Of a DNA stretch of 64,000 nt, positions 1 through 9,412 are shown in pieces (position 1 is the first letter of the stretch; each line of letters begins with the position of its first letter). Position numbers and translations under genes: made by a program. Below the pieces are notes generated by a model. It ran no database searches. It was not told where the DNA came from and saw only the letters and a program-made list of their open reading frames with translations. Source of the DNA: Rutpela maculata (taxonomy: Eukaryota > Arthropoda > Insecta > Coleoptera > Cerambycidae); NCBI GenBank assembly GCA_936432065.2, contig OW386291.2, positions 109,433,823-109,497,822 on the forward strand, in the 5' to 3' direction.

Positions 1-879
1 GGACAAAAATTGGTTGCGTATCAGCGGTATGATACGATAAATTAAATTAACTTGTTACGTTGAGTGCGTAAATGGATTGTATATTAGCTGTATAATACAC
101 AATGTTTCGTATTAGCAGTATAATACGAAAATAAATAAACTTAAAATTAAATGAACTTGTTTCGTTGCGTTTGTAAAGGAATGGATTTCACTTTGGCAAT
201 AGAACTGGCTTTGTGCGCCGAGTGTATTAGCAGTATAATACACTTTTAATAAAATAAGTTGCGAAAAATAATAAAATAAAATGGTACGAGATGATTCTTA
301 AAATGACTTACGTTAGTTTCGTTTCCATGGGTAGGTTCTTCGTCCGTCAAGGGATTGGGATCCGCCACCACCAGTGAGGAAGGTCTCCTTGTTCTCGTAG
401 ATGTACACGTACTAGTTAGGCACCTTCTGCAGATGTTCTCCTTGTTCTCTTACGCTTCACTACCAGTTAGGCTTCTTGTTCTGATGATGTTTACGGATCC
501 TACCGACTGCGCCAATGTTAGATCACGGTTCACATGAATGACTTTTTAAAAACTTTTATTTAGTTAAGTGGAGCCAACGTTGGCTCTTGGAGAAGGAATT
601 AGAATAATAAATTAGAAGTGTTGCATTCTAACTGAGTTTAATAACTGGCTTTACAAAGCATGTCTAGTAGTATTTATAACATACAGAACCTGAGTAAGCA
701 AAATATAGAACAAAGGAAATGCAATTCGACAGTCAGCATAAAATGTGAGAAACAAAGGTGAAATATAATATCTCTAAGATAAGCGATTAATAAGAGAAGT
801 CGTTATCATGTAATATGATATACCTGTGAAGGTTTGTTATTACTAAGTCTTTATAATAAGCGTATAATTTTATATAACA
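1..879 (-). mobile_element. Left retrovirus copy, 5' LTR and leader only, inverted
   Basis: The reverse complement of this stretch matches 894-1760 of the complete element on the other side. It contains the 5' LTR, the tRNA primer site at 497-514, the short env leader with its splice donor (306-311, seen on the minus strand as GTAAGT) and the gag leader. Its gag gene would start left of base 1. The two LTRs differ at roughly one base in ten by eye, so this is a separate insertion of a related element and not a fresh duplication. It lies head-to-head with the complete copy, with only 14 bp (880-893) between their LTRs. Confidence 0.9.
516..879 (-). repeat. 5' LTR of the inverted retrovirus copy
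   Basis: On the minus strand it begins TGTTATATA at 879 and ends TAACA at 516, with the same termini and primer-site spacing as the 362-bp LTR of the complete copy. It is 364 bp long and keeps the palindrome GAGCCAACGTTGGCTC at 571-586. Confidence 0.85.
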
Positions 880-893
880 TATATACATATATA

Positions 894-1255
894 TGTTATA
901 TAATATTACACGCTATCTTATTGCGACTTAGCCATAATAAACCTTCACAGGTATATCGTATTTCACGATAACAGCTTCTCTTATTAATTGCTTATCTTCA
1001 AGATATCATATTACACCTTTGTTTCTCATAACTTGTGCAGACTGCAGAACTGCAATTCCTTTGTTATATATTTTGCTTACTCAGGTTCTGTATGTTATAA
1101 ATATGACTAAACACGCTTTGTTGAATCAGTTATTAAACTCAGTTAGAATGCAACACTTCTAATTTATTATTATTCCTTCTCCAAGAGCCAACGTTGGCTC
1201 CATTTAAGTAAATAAATCTTTTTAAAAAGTCACTCATGTAAACCGTGATCTAACA
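894..1255 (+). repeat. 5' LTR
   Basis: Starts TGTTATATAATATTACAC and ends GATCTAACA (TG...CA ends), 362 bp, matching 8954-9315 with no difference that I can find. It carries a perfect 16-bp palindrome, GAGCCAACGTTGGCTC, at 1185-1200. Confidence 0.92.
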
Positions 1256-1256
1256 T

Positions 1257-1274
1257 TGGCGCAGTCGGTAGGAT
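1257..1274 (+). other. Primer binding site, tRNA-Ser type
   Basis: TGGCGCAGTCGGTAGGAT begins one base after the LTR. It is complementary to the 3' end of eukaryotic tRNA-Ser (acceptor CCA included), the primer known for several gypsy-group elements such as 17.6 and 297. The inverted copy has the same site. Confidence 0.85.
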
Positions 1275-1442
1275 CCGTAAACATCATCAGAACAAGAAGC
1301 CTAACTGGTAGTGAAGCGTAAGAGAACAAGGGGAACATCTGCAAAAGGTGCCTAACTAGTGCGTGTACATCTATTAGAACAAGGAGACCTTCCTCACTGG
1401 TGGTGGCGGATCCCAATCCCTTGACGGACGAAGAACCTACTC

Positions 1443-1461
1443 ATGGAGATGAAATTAATGT
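1443..1461 (+). promoter_or_regulatory. Short coding leader and splice donor for env mRNA
   Basis: An ATG at 1443 opens five codons plus two bases and runs into a strong donor, AAT|GTAAGT (intron starts 1460). The matching acceptor is at 6976-6977. Joining them keeps the reading frame and gives the env open frame a start codon and a hydrophobic signal-like N-terminus. The inverted copy keeps both the ATG (326-328) and the donor (306-311) despite LTR divergence. Gypsy-like elements are known to express env from a spliced RNA, so this is a well-supported reading, though no transcript is seen here. Confidence 0.75.
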
Positions 1462-1533
1462 AAGTCATTTTTAAGAATCATCTCGTTATTTTATTTTTCA
1501 TTTTTACAATTATTATTTCTCACAATTATTTAC

Positions 1534-1744
1534 GTGTATTATACCGCTAATACACTCGGCAAACAAAGCCAATTCTGTTATCAAACAAATCCTTTACAAG
1601 CTACAACGCAACAATTCTAATTTTAAGTTATATATTTTCGTATTCACGAAACGACTGTGTATTATACAGTTAATACACAATTCATTTACGACGTAACAAA
1701 ACAAGCTAATTTTAATTTAATTTCCGTATCATACTGCTGATACG
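1534..1744 (+). repeat. Three 20-22-bp stem-loop motifs in the gag leader
   Basis: Imperfect palindromes lie at 1534-1555 (GTGTATTA, loop TACCGC, TAATACAC), 1657-1678 (loop TACAGT) and 1725-1744 (CGTATCA, loop TACTGC, TGATACG). A broken fourth lies near 1638. The inverted copy has four intact versions (18-37, about 79-101, 109-129, 223-244). The same core recurs in gag. They could be RNA hairpins (packaging, dimerisation or translation control) or symmetric protein-binding sites. Gypsy of Drosophila has an insulator array in the same place, but its sequence is different. Confidence 0.7.
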
Positions 1745-1785
1745 TAACCAATTTTAGTTCAAAAATCTCTAAATAAAAAAGCAAA

Positions 1786-3186
1786 ATGCCTGATAGAGCT
1801 CAACCAGAGACCGTTCAACCAGTGCCACCGGCACCAGCCGAACAACAACAACAACAACCACAACAAATTGAGCCTTACAAGCTCTCTGAAATTTTTTCAC
1901 TAATACCAGAATTCGATGGCAACGCCATAAATTTACAGACATTCCTAAACTCGTGTTCCTGTGCACAAAGTATGGCAATTCATGACCAAAAAATTCTATT
2001 AACCATGCACATCAAAAATAAATTAAAAGGCAGAGCCGCCGAACTTATAAATTCACGCAACCCTAGCACATGGCCAGAAATAAAGGCACTACTAGAAACT
2101 CACTTCGGAGACTCCCGAGATTTAACGTCCCTAATTCAGGACCTACAACGAATTCACCAATTACCTAGTGAATCCGCCTTAACATTTGTTTCGCGTTTAC
2201 AAACGCACAATGCGAAAATGCACGCTGCAGTGCAAAAACAAAATTTAACTTCGGAGCAAAGAACCGCGCAAACAAACCTGATTGAAACAATGACATTAAA
2301 TAATTTGTTAACGGGTCTAGAACCAAATCTAGGCAGAATAATACGTGCCAGTAACCCTCCTTCTATAATGAACGCGATTATTAGAATTCGTAGAGAGCTA
2401 CAACTCTCTTATTTTGAACAGCAAAAATTCCCAAAAAATAGTCCAGTCAAAAATCCAGTAATTCAACAAAAGCGACCACAAGGTCCCAATTTGCAACAAA
2501 AGTTTTGTTCCTTCTGTAAACGGAATGGACATGTAATAAGCGAATGCTGCACAAGGCAACAGTCTCAAAACTTCCAGAGACCAAGTTTCCAAGGAAACCC
2601 AAACTCGCAAAATTTTTCTCATCAAAACTTCGCACAACCTAGTAATAATCAATTTAGTCAGAGGACATTCCCTCAAAATAATCAGCCAAATCAATCACAG
2701 CAAAACAGGCCCTCAGCCATAAGGCCGAACCCTAATTTTATGCAACAGCGACCATCAGCTATCCAACCTAACCCAAATTTTAATCGCTTTAACCAGCAAA
2801 AAGCTCATCATTTGAATTACGAACCCTATGACAATTATGGTAATCAATGTAACTATAATCAATATAATGACTACTCACCCGATTATCAAAACGTAAGTGA
2901 TAGTTATGAAAATTACGATTCAGGCAACGCTCAAAACTTTTCAGATAATTATACGGCTAATTCTCAATATTATGAGCAGTACGAGAATTATACTGCTAAT
3001 TCTCAAACACTACAGGAGGATTATACTGCTAATCCTCAGGATTTTCGCTTAGATCCGGAGTACCCCACGGATACTCCAACACAACAAATAGACCAATTCG
3101 ACCAAATATCAAACCAAATACAAACAATGAATCTCAACGACAGTTTCGATCCAATGCTGAACTTCCCAGAACAGACGTTCATGTAA
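1786..3186 (+). CDS. gag: Gag structural protein
   Basis: 466 residues, starting at the first ATG after the leader. Gag forms the particle that packages element RNA. The N-terminus is rich in proline and glutamine. The central part (about residues 30-210) looks like a Ty3/gypsy retrotransposon gag domain. A single CCHC zinc knuckle, CSFCKRNGHVISEC (spacing 2-4-4), follows at about residue 245, and after it a long low-complexity tail rich in Asn, Gln and Tyr. Three repeats of the type NYTANSQ near residues 388-420 are encoded by the stem-loop repeats described separately. The frame is intact and ends at 3186. It overlaps the pol frame by about 150 bases. Confidence 0.92.
   Translation: MPDRAQPETVQPVPPAPAEQQQQQPQQIEPYKLSEIFSLIPEFDGNAINLQTFLNSCSCAQSMAIHDQKILLTMHIKNKLKGRAAELINSRNPSTWPEIKALLETHFGDSRDLTSLIQDLQRIHQLPSESALTFVSRLQTHNAKMHAAVQKQNLTSEQRTAQTNLIETMTLNNLLTGLEPNLGRIIRASNPPSIMNAIIRIRRELQLSYFEQQKFPKNSPVKNPVIQQKRPQGPNLQQKFCSFCKRNGHVISECCTRQQSQNFQRPSFQGNPNSQNFSHQNFAQPSNNQFSQRTFPQNNQPNQSQQNRPSAIRPNPNFMQQRPSAIQPNPNFNRFNQQKAHHLNYEPYDNYGNQCNYNQYNDYSPDYQNVSDSYENYDSGNAQNFSDNYTANSQYYEQYENYTANSQTLQEDYTANPQDFRLDPEYPTDTPTQQIDQFDQISNQIQTMNLNDSFDPMLNFPEQTFM
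2948..3037 (+). repeat. Stem-loop motif repeated inside gag
   Basis: The core ATTATAC(T/G)GCTAAT occurs at 2948-2961, within a 22-bp palindrome at 2983-3004 (GAGAATTA...TAATTCTC) and another at 3016-3037 (GAGGATTA...TAATCCTC). The outer stem bases change in pairs relative to each other and to the leader copies. They sit just before and at the start of the gag-pol overlap. Confidence 0.7.
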
Positions 3187-6100
3187 ATACGCTTTCTCAC
3201 ACCCTATTAACCGTAAATTCAAAAAATCTTTATTACATCAAAGACGCAACCGGCAAATTTAAAATTTTGATTGACACAGGTGCAGGAATTTCAATTTTTA
3301 AACCTAAAACAGCTGAAAATTATAGACGTAGATCCCCTGAAAATGTAATTATACAGGGTATTACTGATCAAAAAATTTATATCAACGAATCTGTTCTCAT
3401 CCCCTTTTCAGATGAGTCACACAAGATTTATATCTATAACCTAGATATAGATTTTGATGGACTACTAGGCGCAGACTTTTTAGAACATTACGAATGCCGA
3501 GTAGATTTCAAAAATAAACAACTAGTCACAAATTTTAAAACCGTACCACTATTTAAAGTCACGGAAGAAACTACAGTAAATTTACCTGTACAATCAACTG
3601 GTAACTCTAACATCAAAAACCAAAATCCAAATTTAGGCAACATCAAAAATTTAATTTCTATCGAACCTCGCATGGAAAAAATCTGTAAATTAAAATGTAA
3701 TCTGCAAAATACCGAGGCTATACTGTTAGCCCAAGAAATTGAAAAAGTACGCCTACCAAATGCTCTCGTAAAAATCGACAGCAACGGAGAATTTTTAACT
3801 TCGATCGTGAACGCTAACGCAATACCGAAAACTATAAATTTCTCTAACCTTAAACTAGAACCAGTACAAAAATTCAAATCAATTTTTAATTTAAATACTC
3901 AAAATTCCGACAAACATCCACAGACAGACAGATCCTTCGAAATTAGGAACGAATTGCGCTTGGATCATCTAAACGAAGAAGAGGCCGAAATAGTAACGCA
4001 GCTTTGTTTAGACTTTCAAGATATATTCTATTTGGAAGGAGACAATTTAACTTTTACTAACGAAATTAAGCATTCTATTGACACCGAAAATTCCCGACCG
4101 ATATTCACTAAATCGTATCGATATCCTCAAGTCCATAAAGAAGAAGTTAAGTCCCAAGTATCGAAAATGTTAAGTCAAGGTATTATTCAACCCTCAATCT
4201 CACCTTGGTCCTCTCCTGTCTGGGTAGTTCCCAAAAAACTGGACGCTTCTGGTAAACAGAAATGGCGCGTCGTAGTCGACTACCGCAAACTCAACGAGGT
4301 TACAATTGGTGACAAATATCCTCTGCCCAACATTTCCGATCTTTTAGACCAACTTGGCAAATGCCAATATTTCACAACCTTAGACTTGGCTTCTGGTTTC
4401 CACCAAATTGAAATTAATCCCGCAGATATTCAAAAAACTGCTTTCACAGTTGAGAACGGTCATTATGAATTCGTGCGAATGCCATTTGGACTCAAAAACG
4501 CTCCATCAACTTTTCAAAGAGTTATGGATAACATCCTGTTAGGTATTCAAAATGAACGATGTCTCGTCTACATGGACGATATCATTATTTACTCTCCTAC
4601 AATTCACGAACACATTTCTCGTCTAACTGAAGTCTTTAAACGCCTTCAAAAAGCCAACCTCAAAATTCAACCAGACAAATGCGAGTTTCTCCGCAAGGAA
4701 GTCGCTTATTTAGGACATCTCATTACAAAAGACGGCGTAAAACCGAACCCTTCGAAAGTTGACGCTATTTTAAATTTTCCTCAACCGAAAAATCCAAAAG
4801 AAATTAAATCATTTCTAGGCTTAGCCGGATATTACAGGCGCTTTATCCCAAATTTCTCCAAGATAACCAAGCCTTTAACAAAACTACTACAAAAAGACGT
4901 ACCATTTCTCTTCAACAATGATTGTATAAATTCCTTTCAAAATTTGAAACAAACATTAACGACAACTCCGATATTAATCTACCCCAACTTTGATGAACCT
5001 TTCGTTCTAACCACTGATGCGAGCGCATTTGCCGTCGGCTCGGTGCTGAGCCAGGGGCCCATTGGCAAAGATTTACCCATTGCCTATGCTTCTAGAACCT
5101 TGTACAGTGCAGAAACTAAATATTCAACGATTGAACGCGAGCTTTTATCCATAGTATGGAGTGTAAAGCACTTTAGACCATACCTGTACGGTAGAAAGTT
5201 CAAACTTGTCACCGACCATAGACCACTCACCTGGCTATTCTCTATAAAAGATCCAGGAAGTAGACTTGCTCGTTGGCGACTCAAATTAGAAGAGTACGAT
5301 TACGAAATAATTTATAAACCCGGCAAAATCAATAAGAACGCGGATGCACTTTCCAGAATCAAAATTAATCATTTTTCTGAATGTTCCAAATTCTATTCAA
5401 AGGTTCTAGCCGCGAACGACGAAGAATCAGACGACGACGAAAACCCAGACGATAATAACGAAATCACTAACGAACAGATTTCCCAAGAATTTGAAACTTT
5501 CGCCAACTTATATAAAACAACATCTTTAATTGACTATTCGAAAATCAAAGCCTCGAACAAACAACTTTTGTATCGAGAACATAAAGATATTATAACCTTT
5601 TTCCAACAAAACAACTTACAAGACCTACATCACAAAATTATCGAGGACATATTCGAAGAAAACCCCGAATTTCATAACGATAAAATCAATATTGTATCAA
5701 GCAAAACAGTCAGACATAGGAGATATTTTATCATCCCTCTACCTTTTGATATCGAATCTGTAATTGAACATCTATTTTTGGTACTATTTAAAAATCAAGA
5801 TGTTCTAGATCTCTCTAAGACATACTTTGTCGAAAATAATTTAGACCTCCCCATACTTGAAATCCTATCATTCATTTTTGCGGAAAAAGACTTAAAAGTA
5901 GTAATTTGTCAAGATATCGTCAGAACTGCCGACGAAGACGAAATTCCAATTATATTGGAGCAAAATCATTTTGGTAAAAATAATCTACACCGCGGAATAA
6001 ACGAAACTATTCGAAGAATTAGAGAAAAATACACTTGGCAAGGTCTAACTAAAGACGTTGAAAATTTTATAAAAAATTGCGAAACTTGCCAAAAAACTAA

Positions 6101-6965
6101 AGTATGCCGGAAAAACCTTAATAACCCTCTAGTAGTCACAGAAACCCCAAGAACACCATTCGAAAGAATCAATATCGATTTATTTGAATTCCCTACTCGA
6201 AATTATGCTTTAACCATTCGCGACGAATTAACTAAATTCACGCAAGCATATGCAGTCCCGGATAAATCCGCAAAATCTGTCGTAAACACTTTGTTGTTAT
6301 ATTTCCAACATTATGGTACCCCATTAAGAATCCATTGCGATTACGGTGGCGAATTTGACAACCGTTTGCTCAAAGATCTCTGCACCCTCTACGACATAAA
6401 ACTGACGTATTCAAGCGTAGGACATCCCCAATCGAACGGATCCATAGAAAGATTTCATGCTACTCTAGCTGAAATGATAAGAATTCATAAAACTGAAAAT
6501 CCGAACGAACATCCTTTCACAATTTTACCATATGCAGTAATATGCTATAACAATTCAGTAAATAAAACACACGGTTTCACCCCATACGAACTTGTATTTG
6601 GACATACGTCCAACAGACCACCTGAAACTTTGTATAACCAAAAAGAGTTAATAACCAAATACGTTAGGAATTTAAACAACAGAATATCTCACTACTATAA
6701 AATAGCCCGTAGTCGAACGCAAGCTCAAAAGGAGAAAGCGAAAGTTCGCTTTGATAGAAATGTTCCCCAAAAACGACCCGAATACAAAATAGGTGACTTA
6801 GTTTACGTAAAAGAATCACAAATCAAAAACAAATTGCAAAACAAATTTAACGGTCCTTTTAAAATAAAAGAAATTTTTCAAAATTCTGCTACCTTATTAA
6901 ACCTCGAAACGAAACAAGAAACCAAAGTAAATTTTGATAGAATGAAACCATATACTGAAAATTAA
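3033..6965 (+). CDS. pol: Pol polyprotein (protease, RT, RNase H, integrase)
   Basis: This frame is -1 relative to gag and opens after a stop at 3030-3032, so it is probably made by -1 frameshifting in the 3033-3186 overlap. I see no canonical slippery heptamer. From the first usable codon at 3267 it has 1232 residues. Aspartic protease: DTGAGISIF at about residue 3, and GLLGADFL further on. Reverse transcriptase: catalytic YMDDIII near residue 438 and the MPFGLKNAP block before it. RNase H: TDASAFAVG, IERELLSIVW and TDHRPLTWLF. Integrase: an HHCC zinc finger (H...H, then CETC), then catalytic blocks INIDLF, HCDYGGEF and SNGSIERFH. The tail has a GPF module (KFNGPFKI) and no chromodomain. No internal stop or frameshift is visible, so it may be active. 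Confidence 0.93.
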   Translation, partial: SSGFSLRSGVPHGYSNTTNRPIRPNIKPNTNNESQRQFRSNAELPRTDVHVNTLSHTLLTVNSKNLYYIKDATGKFKILIDTGAGISIFKPKTAENYRRRSPENVIIQGITDQKIYINESVLIPFSDESHKIYIYNLDIDFDGLLGADFLEHYECRVDFKNKQLVTNFKTVPLFKVTEETTVNLPVQSTGNSNIKNQNPNLGNIKNLISIEPRMEKICKLKCNLQNTEAILLAQEIEKVRLPNALVKIDSNGEFLTSIVNANAIPKTINFSNLKLEPVQKFKSIFNLNTQNSDKHPQTDRSFEIRNELRLDHLNEEEAEIVTQLCLDFQDIFYLEGDNLTFTNEIKHSIDTENSRPIFTKSYRYPQVHKEEVKSQVSKMLSQGIIQPSISPWSSPVWVVPKKLDASGKQKWRVVVDYRKLNEVTIGDKYPLPNISDLLDQLGKCQYFTTLDLASGFHQIEINPADIQKTAFTVENGHYEFVRMPFGLKNAPSTFQRVMDNILLGIQNERCLVYMDDIIIYSPTIHEHISRLTEVFKRLQKANLKIQPDKCEFLRKEVAYLGHLITKDGVKPNPSKVDAILNFPQPKNPKEIKSFLGLAGYYRRFIPNFSKITKPLTKLLQKDVPFLFNNDCINSFQNLKQTLTTTPILIYPNFDEPFVLTTDASAFAVGSVLSQGPIGKDLPIAYASRTLYSAETKYSTIERELLSIVWSVKHFRPYLYGRKFKLVTDHRPLTWLFSIKDPGSRLARWRLKLEEYDYEIIYKPGKINKNADALSRIKINHFSECSKFYSKVLAANDEESDDDENPDDNNEITNEQISQEFETFANLYKTTSLIDYSKIKASNKQLLYREHKDIITFFQQNNLQDLHHKIIEDIFEENPEFHNDKINIVSSKTVRHRRYFIIPLPFDIESVIEHLFLVLFKNQDVLDLSKTYFVENNLDLPILEILSFIFAEKDLKVVICQDIVRTADEDEIPIILEQNHFGKNNLHRGINETIRRIREKYTWQGLTKDVENFIKNCETCQKTKVCRKNLNNPLVVTETPRTPFERINIDLFEFPTRNYALTIRDELTKFTQAYAVPDKSAKSVVNTLLLYFQHYGTPLRIHCDYGGEFDNRLLKDLCTLYDIKLTYSSVGHPQSNGSIERFHATLAEMIRIHKTENPNEHPFTILPYAVICYNNSVNKTHGFTPYELVFGHTSNRPPETLYNQKELITKYVRNLNNRISHYYKIARSRTQAQKEKAKVRFDRNVPQKRPEYKIGDLVYVKESQIKNKLQNKFNGPFKIKEIFQNSATLLNLETKQETKVNFDRMKPYTEN

Positions 6966-6977
6966 ATTTATTTTCAG

Positions 6978-8719
6978 GTTTCTCCTGCTGTTCGGATCAG
7001 CACTCTGTCAATACAAAATTATCCCAATCAATAACACCGTTGGTGTATACTACCACCAAGACACGGACATCGTGGTGACAAATGACAAATGGACTCTACT
7101 AGTGCATAAAAACATTTCATCCCTCAAACTAGCTTTTGACAAAAATCAAAATATCTTAGACAGAATCCTATACACTCTCCATAATGGTGATCATAAGTCA
7201 ATTATTTTTACGAGTGAAATTAAAACAGACTTTAACCTTTTAACACAAATATCCAACTCTATAAAAATGAAATTTGACGAAATCTTTTCAGATGCAAAAA
7301 GATATAAACGAGGAATACGAACATCAATTGGAAAACTTAATCAAAAATCAAATTTCAGTTACAACTTCTGTTATTAAAAACTTCAACTCGACTATACAAA
7401 AATTACAAATTGACGAGGAAACCTTTAACAAAGATCTCGAAGAAATAGAACACACAATTCAAACAATGACTCAAGCTATCGAGGCTGCTCACATAAAACT
7501 AAAATTTTTATACATTTCCGAACAATTAATGGCAAGCTATTTGTATATCGAAGATAATTTAAACGACATTCTAAATTCAATAACATTTGCCAGACTAGGA
7601 ATCATTCACACGTCAATCATAACCCCTAATCATTTGGTAACAGCATTACAAGAAATTTCACAGAGTTTGCGAAGGAACAATTTACCTCTTCCAATTAAAC
7701 TATCAGCAGTTGCTCAATATCTGGATATTATTGAACTAAAAGCTTTTCAACTAGATTCTAACTTAATATTTGTTTTAACAATACCTCTCATTGAACCTCA
7801 AAATTACAACACCTTTCGTCTGTACCCTATACCTATACTTGATAACAGAACTGGTCTACATCACTTTTTATCTATTTCACAAAAGTTTATCGCGAGAGAC
7901 GATGATTCTTTAATGTACATACCTATACAAAATTTGAAAGAATGCAAACCACTTTATTTTGGAACCAAACTATGTTCGAACCTGTTTGCTTATCCTATCG
8001 ACCAAAATGCCATTTGTGAAGCTAGAATATTAAAACCATTGCCGAAACTCCCAGAAAATTGTCAAACTTCCTTCATCATTAGTCAAGGATACAACGTCCA
8101 AGAACTTGAAGACAACACATGGCTAGTAATTAATTCCGAACCACTTCACATTACCATCAACTGCCCGAAGAGAGAATCCATAACAGAGCTAATTAACAAA
8201 AATTCCATCATAAAACTACAACCAGGATGTTACGCCTATGCAGGCATTACTCGAATACAAGCCAGTGCTAAAGACTTTTCCGAAATTAAGGACAATTCAC
8301 ATCCAATCCAAATTCCTTTTGAATGCTGCAATCACATGCCCGACAAAATCGAAATCCCAAAATTAAAACCGCTTAAATTAAACAGTCTCGACGTAGAAGA
8401 TTTAGATATTGCTAAAAACAAACTAGAGCAATATTCCAAAGACCTAGACGACCTCATAAACGAACCTTTTGTGACCAAACATGTATCTTGGTTCACATAC
8501 TTCATAATCACTCTCATCATTCTATTAGTTCTACTTTACATAACTTGTAAATGCAGAAGAAGAAGATGTGGAGCATTGCGAATCCAACCCTCAACGGATA
8601 ACCCTCCTTCACCTCCTTCAGAGCGAAGCAGAGTATTTACCAAATTTCCTAGACTGATCCCTCCAAGAAAGCGACCCGGTATTAGACCTCAAAAAGAAGA
8701 GGACATCGAGTTAACATAG
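6978..8719 (+). pseudogene. env: Env glycoprotein, broken by one frameshift
   Basis: The gene for the membrane fusion protein. It begins at a splice acceptor (TTTATTTTCAG, ending 6977) with a hydrophobic signal-like stretch. The first frame runs to 7377 and contains a basic furin-type cleavage site (R-Y-K-R, 7300-7311) followed by the expected fusion-peptide position. The remaining gene is in the +1 frame from about 7274 to 8719. It has a Cys-containing ectodomain, one membrane helix (about 8488-8552, FTYFIITLIILLVLLYI) and a basic cytoplasmic tail of about 55 residues. The change of frame falls inside the fusion region at about 7312-7377, so this copy should not give a full protein. The indel is in AT-rich sequence and could also be an assembly error. 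Confidence 0.8.
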
Positions 8720-8942
8720 ACTTTCATGTGGAGTTTTACCCTTGTCTATTAATTTAGACTATTGTATTTTATCCTTATTACGTTATGTAATGTTTTATTA
8801 TCGCTTACCAATTTTAACTTTTACATTATTTTATTATTTTGCTTTGTATTCATTCAACATTGTTTCAATTTATTTTTGCATTATATTCATTTAACGTTTT
8901 AACAATTTTCAAAAGTTGCTGCATAACATCAACTTTTTTATT

Positions 8943-8953
8943 AAGGGGGAAGT
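8943..8953 (+). other. Polypurine tract
   Basis: AAGGGGGAAGT lies directly before the 3' LTR, the position used to prime plus-strand DNA synthesis. Confidence 0.85.
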
Positions 8954-9315
8954 TGTTATATAATATTACACGCTATCTTATTGCGACTTAGCCATAATAA
9001 ACCTTCACAGGTATATCGTATTTCACGATAACAGCTTCTCTTATTAATTGCTTATCTTCAAGATATCATATTACACCTTTGTTTCTCATAACTTGTGCAG
9101 ACTGCAGAACTGCAATTCCTTTGTTATATATTTTGCTTACTCAGGTTCTGTATGTTATAAATATGACTAAACACGCTTTGTTGAATCAGTTATTAAACTC
9201 AGTTAGAATGCAACACTTCTAATTTATTATTATTCCTTCTCCAAGAGCCAACGTTGGCTCCATTTAAGTAAATAAATCTTTTTAAAAAGTCACTCATGTA
9301 AACCGTGATCTAACA
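8954..9315 (+). repeat. 3' LTR
   Basis: 362 bp, apparently identical to 894-1255, including the palindrome at 9245-9260. It ends TAACA and is followed by the TATA target duplication. Confidence 0.92.
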
Positions 9316-9326
9316 TATATACACAT

Positions 9327-9385
<59 letters not shown>

Positions 9386-9412
9386 TATACACACACATAT
9401 ACATCTATATAT
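9316..9412. repeat. AT/AC-rich microsatellite
   Basis: Runs of (AT)n with TACACA interruptions. The retrovirus is inserted at its left edge. The stretch probably began as the 3' tail of the minus-strand retrotransposon at 9413-9885. Confidence 0.8.

Larger units (their letters stand above)
894..9315 (+). mobile_element. Complete errantivirus-type endogenous retrovirus (Ty3/gypsy)
   Basis: A full LTR retroelement of about 8.4 kb. The order is 5' LTR, primer site, leader, gag, pol (protease, reverse transcriptase, RNase H, integrase), env, polypurine tract, 3' LTR. The two LTRs appear identical base for base, so the insertion is recent. It is flanked by TATA on both sides (890-893 and 9316-9319) and sits in an AT microsatellite, which fits the 4-bp target duplication of this group. 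The integrase order and the third gene, env, place it with the insect gypsy-like errantiviruses. Its env is frameshifted, so this copy probably cannot make the surface protein, although gag and pol look intact. It lies on the same strand as the dsRNase exons and may be inside the upstream intron of that gene. Confidence 0.93.

Noticed and set aside
355..537. 60-codon open frame in the inverted retrovirus leader (and its mirror at 1234-1416)
   Set aside because: It overlaps the LTR end and the primer site and runs antisense to the element; the two frames are the same DNA in the two copies.
1769..1978. Antisense frame with poly-Val
   Set aside because: It is the reverse of the Gln-rich CAA repeat at the start of gag.
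2398..2694. 98-codon antisense frame in gag (also 3488-3877 in pol)
   Set aside because: Shadows of long sense frames, with no recognisable domain.
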